Shown: positions 16,999-26,250, counted from the first letter of the stretch. The stretch: 64,000 nt of DNA from Dehalococcoidia bacterium UBA2158 (GCA_002328185.1 DCWQ01000050.1:58307-122306); one strand, 5' to 3'. Numbers and translations are program-made. Notes: generated from the letters alone by a model not told the origin.

Positions 16999-17146
16999 AA
17001 ACTTTCCTTATCCGGGCACGAGCCGGGCTTAATTCAGGCGTGGTTGTGTTGACTCCTCGAAAGGTAGCCAATAGAGTACCACAACCTCAATACACTCACG
17101 AAACCCGATGATTCTTAGGCCGGATAGGCGACATTCAGAAAGCGAT

Positions 17147-17523
17147 ATGACCGTTGTATTGGACCACATGATTCTCCCAGTGATAGACCAGCAGCAGGCG
17201 GTGGAGTTCTACTCCCGCATCTTTGGTTTCGAGGACCTTGGGGAGGTTGGGCCGTTCTTGGCGGTACGGGTGAACGACAGCCTGAACCTGGACTTCCACC
17301 AAGACGAAGACTTCCGCAGCATCCGCTATGCGTTCGCCATGGAGCCGGGCGAGTTCGAGGACTCGTTCCAGCGGATCAAGGACTCGAAATTCCCTACGGG
17401 GACAATCCTTTCGCCCAGGACAACATGCAGGTTCCGGGCATAACAATCGGGGCCAAGGGCGATGGCAAAGCCGTCTACTTCACGGACCCCAGCGGCTATC
17501 TCCTGGAGATCAAGACCTACTAG
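17147..17523 (+). pseudogene. VOC/glyoxalase-fold gene split by a frameshift
   Basis: ATG 17147 gives TVVLDHMILPVIDQQQAVEF and the VOC fold to about residue 85 (FQRIKDS). The frame then runs to a TAA at 17441. A second frame starting near 17382 supplies the missing second half: GLEIPYGDNPF and VYFTDPSGYLLEIKTY, ending at TAG 17521. Together they make one ~125-residue VOC protein with both metal-side blocks (LDH, LEI). The lesion lies near AAGGACTCGAAATTCCC (about 17379-17395). A true pseudogene or a base error. Confidence 0.75.
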
Positions 17524-17597
17524 TCCCTATCGATTATTTCTGGTCCCAACCGTTCTTGGTTAGCTCCGTCGAACCATGGAGGCGCAGTAGCCATGGC

Positions 17598-17628
17598 CCT
17601 TCGACAGGCTCAGGGTGAGGGTGAGCGG
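17598..17628. repeat. Extragenic palindrome-type repeat (TTCGACAGGCTCA family)
   Basis: TTCGACAGGCTCAGGGTGAG between two genes. Relatives lie near 3128 and 57757. Confidence 0.5.
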
Positions 17629-17685
17629 ATGTACGTGGCTGGTATCTCGGAAACGCAGGGCCGCCAGCAGCTAAAGAGGCGCGGG

Positions 17686-18003
17686 TCAGTCGTCGGGGAG
17701 TGCGGCGATCAAATGGCCATCTTCAACTGTGACTGGAAAGCCTACCAGCTTGGCGTTGGGGCCGTTCACGCAAACGCCCTCGGTATACTCGAAGCGCCAG
17801 CCGTGGGCGGGGCACATGAACACGCCGGTCCAATCCACAACCTCTACGGCCTGGTGCGGGCAGACGTTGGATAGCAGTTGGTAGACGCCCTTCCTGTTCC
17901 GAGCCAGGAAATAGGACCAGTCGCCCACAGTCACTTCCGCGGGCAGTTTGGTGAATTCGGATTCCAGACCAATATCGACGTTGATCTTCTTATATGTAGC
18001 CAT
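17686..18003 (-). CDS. Small Rieske [2Fe-2S] ferredoxin-like protein
   Basis: 105 residues consisting of a single Rieske domain. Both ligand pairs are present: CPH (about 49-51) and CPAH (about 69-72), spaced 17 residues. Such proteins serve as electron carriers to Rieske oxygenases or as subunits of assimilatory nitrite reductase. The oxygenase at 21356 is a possible partner, but it has its own Rieske domain. No reductase is adjacent. Confidence 0.85.
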   Translation of the reverse strand: MATYKKINVDIGLESEFTKLPAEVTVGDWSYFLARNRKGVYQLLSNVCPHQAVEVVDWTGVFMCPAHGWRFEYTEGVCVNGPNAKLVGFPVTVEDGHLIAALPDD

Positions 18004-18163
18004 CGGCTGTTTCTCATCCTCATCCCCGAATCGGGGTTCCAGCCAGTATAGCCGAGCGGCAATGCCGCCTCAAGACATAGGAGATCAGGTTACCTGCCAT
18101 CTTGACGCCGGATGGTTTTTGAGGCAATATGCGCTCACTTGAATGGGGTTTCGGGAGGTTCCG

Positions 18164-18346
18164 ATGGCTGATTTAAACAAAGATGAGATTCGCGCCATGG
18201 GCAAAGCCGTGGGTCTGGATATCCAGGATCCGGAGCTTACTGAAGTCATGTATAGCCTGAACGCCCTGCTAGAGTCGCTGGACGCCATCAACCCGCCGGG
18301 CCTAAACGACGTCGAGCCCCTCCCCATAATCCTCCCTCCGGCATAG
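18164..18346 (+). CDS. GatC/AtzG-like small amidase partner
   Basis: 60 residues from ATG 18164 with GGGAGG 6 nt upstream. The LNKDEIRAMGKAVGLDI opening, one central helix (LTEVMYSLNALLESLDAI) and ending NDVEPLPIILPPA follow the pattern of GatC (compare the true GatC at 36275) but it is one third shorter. It lies 93 bp upstream of a signature amidase. AtzG in cyanuric-acid degradation is a known short GatC-like protein that stabilises an amidase (AtzE), so this pair may work likewise. Inference by layout and pattern. Confidence 0.6.
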   Translation: MADLNKDEIRAMGKAVGLDIQDPELTEVMYSLNALLESLDAINPPGLNDVEPLPIILPPA

Positions 18347-18439
18347 CCTTCCCGCGACACCGAATTTTAGAGATGTCCCCGACTTGTTGGGGACATTTTC
18401 CTTTTCCCGTCCCTCCAGAACTCGCAACACGGGGTCTTT

Positions 18440-19846
18440 ATGAACAAGTCTGAGTTGCCCTTTCTCTCCGCAGGCGATCTGTCACGGCTGATCCAGTCCA
18501 AAGAGGTATCGCCGGTCGAGGCCACGGAAGCCTACCTCGACCGCATCGAATCGCTGGACCACCGGTTCCACAGCTACCTGACCATCATGCGTGAACAGGC
18601 CCTGGCCGACGCCGGGCAGGCGGAACAAGACATCGCTTCCGGCCAGCACAGAGGGCCGATGCACGGCGTGCCGGTGGCGGTGAAGGACCAGTTCTGGAGC
18701 AAAGGAGTTCGGAGCACCGGCGGCTCCCGGATACTGGCCGACTTCGTCCCCGATGAGGACGCCACGGTTATAGCCAAACTGAGGAAAGCCGGGGCCGTCG
18801 TGCTGGGCAAGACCAACATGACGGAGTTCGCCATCACCGGGTTCTCCCATCGCTACAGCACGCCCCGCAACCCCTGGGACATCGACACCTACACCGGCGG
18901 CTCCAGCAGCGGTTCAGGCGCGGCCACGGCGGCCTACCTCTGCGCTACGTCGCTGGGAGAAGATACCGGCGGCTCCATCCGGTTCCCCGCCGCCTGGTGC
19001 GGCCTGGTTGGCATCCGGCCCAGTTGGGGTCTGGTCAGCCGGTACGGGGTGATGCAGGGAGTGTGGAGCATGGACACGGTGGGGCCCATCTCCCGCACGG
19101 TAGAGGACGCAGCCATAACGCTGGGCGCCATAGCAGGCCACGACTCCAAGGACCCGTATAGTTCCACGGAGCCGGTGCCCGATTACCGGCAATCCCTGGG
19201 CGGTGACTTGAATGGCCTGAAAATCGGCGTCATCACCGAGTTCATGGAATCTGACCTGGTAGAGCCGGCGGTCCGACAGAGCGTATCCAACGCCATCGCC
19301 ACGCTGGGGGAATTGGGAGCGACGGTGGAGGAGGTGTCCATCCCGCTGTCCATGGACGCCGGGGTGGCGTCGGCGGTGCTGCTGGCAGTTGAGCCGGCCC
19401 TGGCCCAACAGGACTGGATCAAGGACCGAATCCAAGACTACGGTCACGATGTGCGTTTACTGCTGTTGACCGGCAGTCTGCTACCGGCTCAGGCCTACTA
19501 CAAGGCTCAGAAACTGCGCACCCTGTTGCGTCAGCAAGTGTTGGACTCGCTGGAGAAGTACGACGTGTTGGTGCTACCCACATCCGGCAAGGGCGCCCAA
19601 CTGCGGGAGGAAGACCCGCCCATCACCAGCAAGGAGACCGCGGGCCGGTTGGCTTTCTTATTCACGCGTATCTTCAACCTGGCCAGTTGCCCGGCCATGT
19701 CCGTCCCCTGCGGCTTCGACGACCGGAACATGCCCGTAGGCCTTCAGATAGGCGCCCGCCCCAGAGCAGAAGAAACAATCTTCAAAGTGGCCCACGCATA
19801 CGAACAGGCCACGTCATGGCACACCATGCGGCCGCCGGGGGCCTAA
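18440..19846 (+). CDS. Amidase-signature hydrolase with GatC-like partner
   Basis: 468 residues. Lys in VAVKDQFWS (about 84), GGSSSGSGAATAA (about 154-166) and nucleophile Ser in GEDTGGSIRFPA (about 180) are intact. It is paralogous to the amidase at 15583. The short gene upstream (18164) looks like a GatC/AtzG-type chaperone-subunit, so a two-subunit amidase is likely. Substrate unknown. Confidence 0.9.
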   Translation: MNKSELPFLSAGDLSRLIQSKEVSPVEATEAYLDRIESLDHRFHSYLTIMREQALADAGQAEQDIASGQHRGPMHGVPVAVKDQFWSKGVRSTGGSRILADFVPDEDATVIAKLRKAGAVVLGKTNMTEFAITGFSHRYSTPRNPWDIDTYTGGSSSGSGAATAAYLCATSLGEDTGGSIRFPAAWCGLVGIRPSWGLVSRYGVMQGVWSMDTVGPISRTVEDAAITLGAIAGHDSKDPYSSTEPVPDYRQSLGGDLNGLKIGVITEFMESDLVEPAVRQSVSNAIATLGELGATVEEVSIPLSMDAGVASAVLLAVEPALAQQDWIKDRIQDYGHDVRLLLLTGSLLPAQAYYKAQKLRTLLRQQVLDSLEKYDVLVLPTSGKGAQLREEDPPITSKETAGRLAFLFTRIFNLASCPAMSVPCGFDDRNMPVGLQIGARPRAEETIFKVAHAYEQATSWHTMRPPGA

Positions 19847-19984
19847 ATGCCTTTGAACAAGATCTTGCTGAAGGCGTTTAAAAGGGCGATGGTGGGGGCT
19901 TGATGTTGGCCCTCCTTTGGGTGGTCAAAACGATCTGGTGGTAGGCAATGGACATGAACGGCACCACGCAAATATCAACCTGAG

Positions 19985-20050
19985 TGAAGCGAAGGGCCTG
20001 CCAGATGCGGCTTGGAAGATTCTTCGCCGCTGCGGCTGGCTCAGAATGAC
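19985..20050. repeat. Extragenic repeat with GATTCTTCGCC...CTCAGAATGACA
   Basis: The AGCGAAGGGCCTGCC / GAAGATTCTTCGCCGCTGCG / CTCAGAATGACA string has internal pairing (GCGAAG with CTTCGC) and no ORF. This is the style of a dispersed extragenic element. Confidence 0.45.
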
Positions 20051-20101
20051 AATCTTTCAGCGCGAGCTCCAAGGACGGGAGCTAGAGCATGCTGCCTCCA
20101 A

Positions 20102-21190
20102 CTAGTACCGAATAATCGTCCTAGCCACTTCACCCTGGTCTAACGCCTCGAATGCGTCGTTGATCTGATCTAGTTTTACCGTCGCGCTGATCAGTTCGTC
20201 CAGTTTGAGGCGGCGGGCCATGTATAGGTCGATGAGCATTGGCATGTCGGCCCGGGGGTAGACGGAACCGTAGGTGCAGCCCATCAGAACCCGGTCCAGG
20301 TGCAAGAAGTCGGGGTCGATGGTCAGTTCGGCGCCCGTTGGGGCTACGCCAACCGCCACGGTGGTGCCGCCGCGCTTGGTGGTAAGCAGGGCCTGGTTGA
20401 TGGCGTCGGTGGAGCCGATCACCTCAAACGCGTAATCGGCCATCTCTCCCCTTGTGATGTCCTTCACCTTTTCCATGAGGTCTTCGGTGGCAGCGTTAAC
20501 GATGTGGGTGGCGCCGAAATCTAGGGCATGCTCCAGTTTATTGCCATAGATGTCCACGGCGATAATAGCTTCAGCTCCGGCTAATACCGCGCCTTGCACC
20601 ACGTTCAGCCCCACCCCGCCAGCGCCGATTACCACTACGCTGCTGCCGGGTTTGACCTTGGCTGTGTTGATTACTGCGCCGACTCCCGTAGGCACACCGC
20701 AGCCGATCAAGGCCACCCGGTCCAGGGGAGCGTCCTCCCGAATCTTGACCAGGCTGTCCTCGGGCACCACGGCGTACTCGCCAAAGGTGGATAGGCCATT
20801 GAAGTGGTGGACGTCACCGGCGCTGCTGTGGAGGCGGGTCGTGCCGTCCAGCATCTTGCCTCTGAGTTGGTAGCGGGCGTCGCACAGGTTCTGCCTTCCC
20901 TTGACGCAGTAGGAGCAGTGCCCGCAGGTGGGGACGAAAGAAAGCACCACGTGGTCGCCTGGTTGGGCGTAGGTGACTCCGGGGCCGATCTCTACCACTA
21001 TTCCCGCGCCCTCATGGCCCAGAACAACCGGCATGGGGTGCTCGCGGTCGCCTTTCATGTAATGCAGGTCGCTGTGGCAGACTCCGCTGGCGGTCAGTTC
21101 CACCAGCACCTCGTGCTCTTTGGGCGAGTCCAGTTCCAGGTCTTCGATGACCAGCGGTTGAAACTTCTCGTACAGGACTGCTGCTTTCAT
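20102..21190 (-). CDS. Zinc-dependent alcohol dehydrogenase (MDR family)
   Basis: 362 residues from ATG 21190 (MKAAVLYEKFQPLVIEDL); the frame opens further up inside repeats. Catalytic zinc ligands in GVCHSDLHYMKG and GHEGAG, structural zinc cysteines in CGHCSYCVKGRQNLC (about 92-106), and the NAD(P) motif GAGGVGLN (about 188-195). Class III-like layout without the glutathione-specific loop. Substrate unknown. Confidence 0.9.
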   Translation of the reverse strand: MKAAVLYEKFQPLVIEDLELDSPKEHEVLVELTASGVCHSDLHYMKGDREHPMPVVLGHEGAGIVVEIGPGVTYAQPGDHVVLSFVPTCGHCSYCVKGRQNLCDARYQLRGKMLDGTTRLHSSAGDVHHFNGLSTFGEYAVVPEDSLVKIREDAPLDRVALIGCGVPTGVGAVINTAKVKPGSSVVVIGAGGVGLNVVQGAVLAGAEAIIAVDIYGNKLEHALDFGATHIVNAATEDLMEKVKDITRGEMADYAFEVIGSTDAINQALLTTKRGGTTVAVGVAPTGAELTIDPDFLHLDRVLMGCTYGSVYPRADMPMLIDLYMARRLKLDELISATVKLDQINDAFEALDQGEVARTIIRY

Positions 21191-21235
21191 GGTTGTTCTC
21201 TCGTTTGGGATTTTTCGTATGAGCGGATTATTTTC

Positions 21236-21352
21236 GTCATTCTCGCGAAAGCGGAAATCCAGGCAATGGGCTGTTGTCCCGAAGATTGTAGATCCCGGCA
21301 AGATTACTTCCCAATAATTCCATGGATTCCTGCCTTAGCAGGAATGACGGGT
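21236..21352. repeat. Paired extragenic palindromes upstream of the alcohol dehydrogenase
   Basis: CATTCTCGCGAAAGCGGAAA (from 21238) and GGATTCCTGCCTTAGCAGGA (from 21325, then ATGACGG) are opposite-facing halves of the same element type. Confidence 0.55.
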
Positions 21353-21355
21353 CGG

Positions 21356-22630
21356 CTAGTGCGGGTACATCTGGTCTTCCAGGGCTTTTTTCCAGTCGGC
21401 TTCTTTGGGCAGGATGCTGTCGATTGCGCGCACGTTGTAGTAGGAATCTCCGGTGCCGGGCGGGTCTCCTCCGTCGGCCACGGTTTTAGCTGCGGTCAAG
21501 AGCATCTGGCGGGCGACAACTATAGCCATGTCGCTGTTGGCAAGGTTTTCACCGGAGCGATCCACGATGGGTCCCATACTCTCTTGGATCGCCTGGTCCT
21601 GGGTGTTGATGCCTTCGATGCCGGTGAACGTTTCGTACTTCTGGACCTCTCGGTCGATCATCCAATCGTTGGTCTTGTTTCGCTTGGTCCGGAAATCGGG
21701 GAGCATATCGTCGGGGCCCCGGCCCAGGCCGGTCTCTTGCTCACGGTCTTCGTCGCTGAGCGGTTCACCCTCATAGTTATACATCCAGTTGTAAATCATG
21801 CAATTTTCATCATCCATGGGTACCCACACGTGGCCGGCGATGAGAGACCGCGGTTCTTCTCCCTGGAGCCCGAATTGCAACGGCCGGAACTGGTGGAAGG
21901 GCATCACGTAGTGATAGGCCCGGATACGATTCCGGTTGTCTCCCATGTCGCGAAGGCCGGCATAGCGATACCCGTAGTTAGTGCGGTCGACTTCCAACTT
22001 GGGCGCCTCACCTGTGAGAAGGCTGGTGTTGATCCCGATACCTGGCCGGTTGGTGTTTTCGGTGATGCGCCGGTGGAGGATGGGTGCGTGGGCAGTGTCT
22101 ATGCCGCCCTCCAAGGCTTGAAGCCAGTTGCATTCCTGCCAGTTCTTGGTGACCAGACGGTGGCTTTCGGGCACCTGGGTCCACTCGAATTTGGGATGTG
22201 GCGGCTGTTTCTCGGCCGGACCCAGGTAGGTCCAGATGAGGTCTCCCATTTCTACTACCGGGTAAGACGTGGTCTTGATCTTGCTGGGGTAATCACTGTC
22301 CGGCGGTTCGTTCATCATGTCCAGGCAGTTGCCGCCGGTGTCGAACTTCCAGCCGTGGTATACGCAGCGCAGGCCACCTTCCTCATTACGGCCGAAGAAC
22401 AAGGATGTCAGACGGTGGGGGCAGAATCCGCTGAGAAGCCCGACTTTTCCCTCGGTGTCGCGGAAGGCCACCAATTGTTCGCCCAGAATCCGCACTCGAA
22501 CGGGCGGGCAATCCGGTCCCGGAAGTTCGCTGGTCAGAAGCGCGGGCAGCCAGTAACGCCGCATGACTTCGCCCATCGGCGTGCCCTGGTCGGTACGAGT
22601 CAGTGTTTCGTTGTCGTCTCTAGTCAACAT
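21356..22630 (-). CDS. Rieske non-heme iron oxygenase, alpha subunit
   Basis: 424 residues of the phthalate/vanillate-oxygenase-like type. The Rieske domain has CPHR (about 71-74) and CVYHGW (about 90-95). The catalytic domain carries NWLQALEGGIDTAHAPILH (about 157-175), which provides the bridging Asp and two His of the mononuclear iron. It hydroxylates or demethylates an aromatic or similar substrate using electrons from a reductase not found in the window. Confidence 0.9.
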   Translation of the reverse strand: MLTRDDNETLTRTDQGTPMGEVMRRYWLPALLTSELPGPDCPPVRVRILGEQLVAFRDTEGKVGLLSGFCPHRLTSLFFGRNEEGGLRCVYHGWKFDTGGNCLDMMNEPPDSDYPSKIKTTSYPVVEMGDLIWTYLGPAEKQPPHPKFEWTQVPESHRLVTKNWQECNWLQALEGGIDTAHAPILHRRITENTNRPGIGINTSLLTGEAPKLEVDRTNYGYRYAGLRDMGDNRNRIRAYHYVMPFHQFRPLQFGLQGEEPRSLIAGHVWVPMDDENCMIYNWMYNYEGEPLSDEDREQETGLGRGPDDMLPDFRTKRNKTNDWMIDREVQKYETFTGIEGINTQDQAIQESMGPIVDRSGENLANSDMAIVVARQMLLTAAKTVADGGDPPGTGDSYYNVRAIDSILPKEADWKKALEDQMYPH

Positions 22631-22961
22631 GGGGGATTCGCTCCAGATCGGTGAGGTCTAGCCAGGCTGGCTGCTTGAGGCCGTATTATCCTCTAGCCGG
22701 GCAACCTCAGCAACCCGATTCCAGGTAACTCTGTTGGAATACACCATGCTGTACCGTTTAGAAGCGACTGGTCAAAGACAGCAGGGGCGACGTCCGAAAT
22801 CAGTTGACACCACCCAGGCGTGGCCCTACAATCGGTCACACTTCGAGACCGGTCTGATTAAAAGGGGTAATCAGGTTAACGAATCCGCGCTCAACCGCCG
22901 GTTTTAACCGTCAAAACGTCTTGGGCAAAACTTCTTGGGGAATAGAACAGGTATTTATTAG
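22631..22961 (+). promoter_or_regulatory. Divergent spacer with a consensus promoter
   Basis: 331 bp without a gene. TTGACA (22804-22809), 17 bp, TACAAT (22827-22832) points at the nitronate monooxygenase. The ~120-nt leader contains a CTGATTA/TAATCAG hairpin (22854-22874). I do not recognise a riboswitch. Confidence 0.65.
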
Positions 22962-23921
22962 ATGAAACGCACGCCGGTTAGCACCGCATTAGGAATCAAC
23001 TATCCGGTCCTTCAAGCAGGACTGCCCTGGGTTTCCAATCCAGAGTTAGTCGCTGCTGTGACCAACGCCGGCGGACTGGGAGTATTGCACCCAACGTCGG
23101 GGATTGAAGTGGGAGGTGACCCAGTCGCCGACCTCCACGCGGTTATCCGCAGAGTCCAGCGTCTAACAACCAAGCCGTTCGGCGTCTCGTTCTACCTTTC
23201 CCACCCGCAGATAGAGCAATTGATCGAGGCCTCTGCCCAGGAAGGCATCTCCATCGCCATCACCTATGGCGGCAGCCCGGCGCTGTACACCGGAACGTTG
23301 AAAGAGCACGGAATGACCGTCATACACCAGATCACGACGGTGCGGCATGCCCGCGGCGCCGAGGCCCAGGGAGTGGACATGGTCATCGCCGAGGGGTTCG
23401 AAGGCGGCGGCCTGCGCGGCGTGGACAAGGTCTCCACCATGGTGTTGGTCCCACAGGTTGTCGGTTCCATCGCCATCCCGGTGATCGCCTCGGGCGGAAT
23501 CGTCGACTCCCGCGGCTACGTGGCCGCGACGGCTCTGGGGGCAATGGGGGTTCAGATGGGTTCCCGGTTCGTTGCAACCAAGGAATGCATCTCCCATCAG
23601 ATATACAAGACGGCCATGGTTGCCGCTATCGACAGCGGAACAGTGGTGGTTGGCGGAGAGAAATGGCCGACCAGAATCTTGAAACAGGGTATCGCCATGC
23701 AGATGAAGGAGTCCGGCTTGGACTCAGGAGACGACTCAGCGGCCTGGGAGCAGGAACTGGGCATCGACCGGACCAGGGCGGCTTTCATCGACGGGGATTT
23801 TGACTCCGGCGTAGCCTACACCGGCGCGGGGTCTGGGCTGATCTCAGAGATATTGACGGTCCAAGAAGTGTTCAAAGACCTGGTCGACGGCAGTCATTCG
23901 TTGGCTCGAAAGCTCGTTTAG
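22962..23921 (+). CDS. Nitronate monooxygenase / FabK-like flavoprotein
   Basis: 319 residues, FMN TIM barrel of the 2-nitropropane dioxygenase family. The opening ALGINYPVLQAGLPWVSNPELVAAV and NAGGLGVL are the family's N-terminal signature. EGFEGGGLRG (about 142-151) replaces the usual G.EAGGH, lacking the His found in many nitronate monooxygenases, so it may act as a FabK-type enoyl reductase or on another substrate. PVIASGGIVDSRG and ALGAMGVQMGSRF form the phosphate-binding end. Confidence 0.85.
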   Translation: MKRTPVSTALGINYPVLQAGLPWVSNPELVAAVTNAGGLGVLHPTSGIEVGGDPVADLHAVIRRVQRLTTKPFGVSFYLSHPQIEQLIEASAQEGISIAITYGGSPALYTGTLKEHGMTVIHQITTVRHARGAEAQGVDMVIAEGFEGGGLRGVDKVSTMVLVPQVVGSIAIPVIASGGIVDSRGYVAATALGAMGVQMGSRFVATKECISHQIYKTAMVAAIDSGTVVVGGEKWPTRILKQGIAMQMKESGLDSGDDSAAWEQELGIDRTRAAFIDGDFDSGVAYTGAGSGLISEILTVQEVFKDLVDGSHSLARKLV

Positions 23922-23928
23922 GGGCTGC

Positions 23929-25170
23929 TTACAGCTCGGCCGAGTCCAGTTCGATCAGTTCCTCGGCCTTCCGCATGATTTTATCGCGGCGTTCGCCTTG
24001 TATCTCTTTGCTGTCTAAGTAGAGCCCCAGCGCCTGCATCGGCTGTAGGTTCTCGCCCTCCGTGGGAGATATTCGCGTCCGCCGCGTGCTCTCCACCTCC
24101 CGCGACACCGAGGCAATGAAGTGGGCCGGCTCCAACGCCGCCCTTATCTCAGTTTCTCTCAGGTGGGCGTCGGACTCAGCTCCGAGGGAGATGCGCACTC
24201 GTACCACCGAGTTGGCGATGTCCTTGCGGGCGATGGCCCGAACCACGGTGGCCGTGGGGTCAATATCCAGGGGTTCTACCGAAACATCCACGGTGACGAA
24301 ATTCCGAGCCTCCAACTTATGGAACTCGAAATTGGTCATCCGCTGGCCCTGGGGCAAGGCTGGATCCAGGTCAACGACGCAGAAGCCTTTCTCGTCGCCT
24401 TCTTCGCTGAAGTCCACCCTTTGCAGACTTCCTGAGTAGACGACCATGGGCGGGTCCGGGCGGAGGACTTGGTGTTTGTGGATGTGGCCCAGCGCGACGT
24501 ACTCAACCTGGGGGCGGTCCAACGCAGAAACCAGCAGCACATGGTCTTGGCCCAACATCATGGAGCGTTCAGTGCCGACGGTGGCCCCGTTGACCGTCAC
24601 GTGTCCGGTGAGAATGGCTGGTGTATTGGGGTCCAATTCGTCGGCTATTCTCTCGATGCCTTCGGTCAGCCGTTCTTCCAGTGTTTGTCTCACCTGCTCA
24701 ATGGACATGCCCCGTGAGTCCTCCCGGCTGAGGATGGCGCTGCGCCTTGGCCAAGGAACGGCCAGGACTTGCAACGGGCCGGAAGGAGTGGCCACGTTGT
24801 ATGTCTCCAGGTTGTTGCCGACGTGGACATTGGCCACTTCCAAAGTGGGGAAGATGTCCACCGCAGTGGCACGGCCGGACGCTGCCGGAAGGTCGTGGTT
24901 ACCCACCAATAAGAACGTGGGAATCCCAGCTTGAGAGAGGCGGTTCAGGCGCTTGGCGAATTCCCGCTGGTGGGTCTGAGTCGGATCCCGGCCTTTGTAT
25001 GCATCGCCAGCCAACAAAACCAGGTCCACGCTTTCGTTCTGGGCGAACTCCACGACCTGGTCGAAAGAGTCGAGGAAATCCCCCAGCCGTGTCGACAGAC
25101 CGGTTTCTGGATCTATCCGGCCATAGTTCTCCACCCCGATATGCAAATCTGAAAAATGAAGGATTTTCAT
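23929..25170 (-). CDS. sbcD: SbcD/Mre11-type DNA exonuclease subunit
   Basis: 413 residues, metallophosphoesterase fold with all five blocks: FSDLHIG (7-13), LAGDAYKG, VGNHD (about 86-90), GHVTVNG and GHIHKHQV. In the SbcCD complex it nicks and degrades hairpin and double-strand ends. Its ATPase partner sbcC, normally adjacent, is not in the window. The C-terminal capping region is complete. Confidence 0.88.
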   Translation of the reverse strand: MKILHFSDLHIGVENYGRIDPETGLSTRLGDFLDSFDQVVEFAQNESVDLVLLAGDAYKGRDPTQTHQREFAKRLNRLSQAGIPTFLLVGNHDLPAASGRATAVDIFPTLEVANVHVGNNLETYNVATPSGPLQVLAVPWPRRSAILSREDSRGMSIEQVRQTLEERLTEGIERIADELDPNTPAILTGHVTVNGATVGTERSMMLGQDHVLLVSALDRPQVEYVALGHIHKHQVLRPDPPMVVYSGSLQRVDFSEEGDEKGFCVVDLDPALPQGQRMTNFEFHKLEARNFVTVDVSVEPLDIDPTATVVRAIARKDIANSVVRVRISLGAESDAHLRETEIRAALEPAHFIASVSREVESTRRTRISPTEGENLQPMQALGLYLDSKEIQGERRDKIMRKAEELIELDSAEL

Positions 25171-25365
25171 TTAGTCGTCCTAGGGAGTCATCCTGGGAAT
25201 CTCCTGAACATCTTCCCGGTTGGCGCGCGCAGGGTTCTCCCAAAAGTGGCGCGATACAGATTATGTCGGCTAAAAGGGTCAAGAAACAAGAGGCGGCGTG
25301 ACGAGTTTCACCGCCCAGCTTTAGGCCGTCAAAAAGCGGCCCCTTTTTATGCGGTTTTGTCAAAG

Positions 25366-25394
25366 TTGACAACAAGGCTTTCCGTTTCTAGAAT
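25366..25394 (+). promoter_or_regulatory. Promoter of the zinc-ribbon gene
   Basis: TTGACA (25366-25371), 17 bp, TAGAAT (25389-25394). About 45 nt of leader follows. A GGCCG/CGGCC hairpin with CCTTTTTAT just upstream (25324-25347) resembles an orphan terminator. Confidence 0.65.
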
Positions 25395-25446
25395 CGATTA
25401 GGTTGGGCTGGTGGGAACCCTTGGTAACCTTGCAAGGATAACGTTG

Positions 25447-26148
25447 ATGACTACCGTTAGGCAGATGTTTGCACTTCAGGAATTGGACATCATCCTAGAC
25501 CGTGTCCAGGATGAGCATGCGAAAGCAGAGTACGAACTCAACAACGGGGATGAAGTTCACACCTTGGAATCGGAATTGGAACGAGACGCAGAATGGCTCC
25601 AGGAAACCAAACTCCAACAAAAGGCCACCAAACTAGAGGCCGAGACTCAGAAAGAACGGTCTGAAACCCTCAACTCTCAGCTATACGGGGGAGAGGTCAC
25701 CAACCCTCGAGACTTGGAAAGCCTGGAACGCGAAGCCTCAAATGTCCTCCAACTGGTCGAACAGCAAGAGGCTGCTCTATTAGAGATCTCCGGGAAGATC
25801 GAGGAAGCCCAAACCAAACGGAATGAACTAGAGAGCAAACTGGGCGAAGCAAAGGCCGCCTGGAAGGTCCGCCAGTCCGAATTGCAGTCAGCTCTGAAGG
25901 AATTGAGCACAGAGAAAAAAGGATTCGAGGGTCAGCGTTCCAAGTTGACTGAGGGCTTGGACCCGACGTCACTCGAACATTACGAAACACTTCGAAAGCG
26001 CAAGGGTGGAGTGGCGGTGGTCAAGGTAGAGCGAGGCCTCTGCCAGGGCTGCCGGATGTCCCTGCCCACGCATCAGCAGCAGCGGGTCCGCAGCGGACGC
26101 CAAACGGTCCTCTGCAGCAGTTGCGGACGGATGCTCTTCCTCAGCTAG
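25447..26148 (+). CDS. Coiled-coil protein with C-terminal C4 zinc ribbon (CdsZ/HP0958-like)
   Basis: 233 residues. Residues 10-180 are a long antiparallel coiled coil rich in Glu, Lys and Gln. The end holds two CxxC knuckles, CQGC (about 199-202) and CSSC (about 223-226), with the MSLPTHQQQRVRSG block between. Relatives bind nucleic acid or act as chaperones; function is not settled. AAGGA lies 8-9 nt upstream of the ATG. A clean terminator follows and rnpB comes next, a neighbourhood seen in many bacteria. Confidence 0.85.
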   Translation: MTTVRQMFALQELDIILDRVQDEHAKAEYELNNGDEVHTLESELERDAEWLQETKLQQKATKLEAETQKERSETLNSQLYGGEVTNPRDLESLEREASNVLQLVEQQEAALLEISGKIEEAQTKRNELESKLGEAKAAWKVRQSELQSALKELSTEKKGFEGQRSKLTEGLDPTSLEHYETLRKRKGGVAVVKVERGLCQGCRMSLPTHQQQRVRSGRQTVLCSSCGRMLFLS

Positions 26149-26181
26149 CTCTCCGATAGCCTCACCCCAGATAGAAACTGT

Positions 26182-26211
26182 AAATGGCCGGTTGTACCGG
26201 CCATTTTTTAT
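26182..26211 (+). terminator. Intrinsic terminator of the zinc-ribbon gene
   Basis: Perfect 11-bp stem AAATGGCCGGT (26182-26192) with ACCGGCCATTT (26196-26206), three-base loop, followed by a U run. Confidence 0.88.
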
Positions 26212-26250
26212 TGCGGGCATACCCGGATATTGGCTGCCTAACACCCCCGT

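Noticed and set aside
20804..22654. Plus-strand ORF of 616 codons
   Set aside because: It is antisense to two genes with clear catalytic motifs and spans a repeat spacer; its translation has no recognisable domain. GC-rich third positions explain such long antisense frames.
22839..22961. Possible riboswitch in the nitronate monooxygenase leader
   Set aside because: Only one small hairpin and no recognisable aptamer core were seen.
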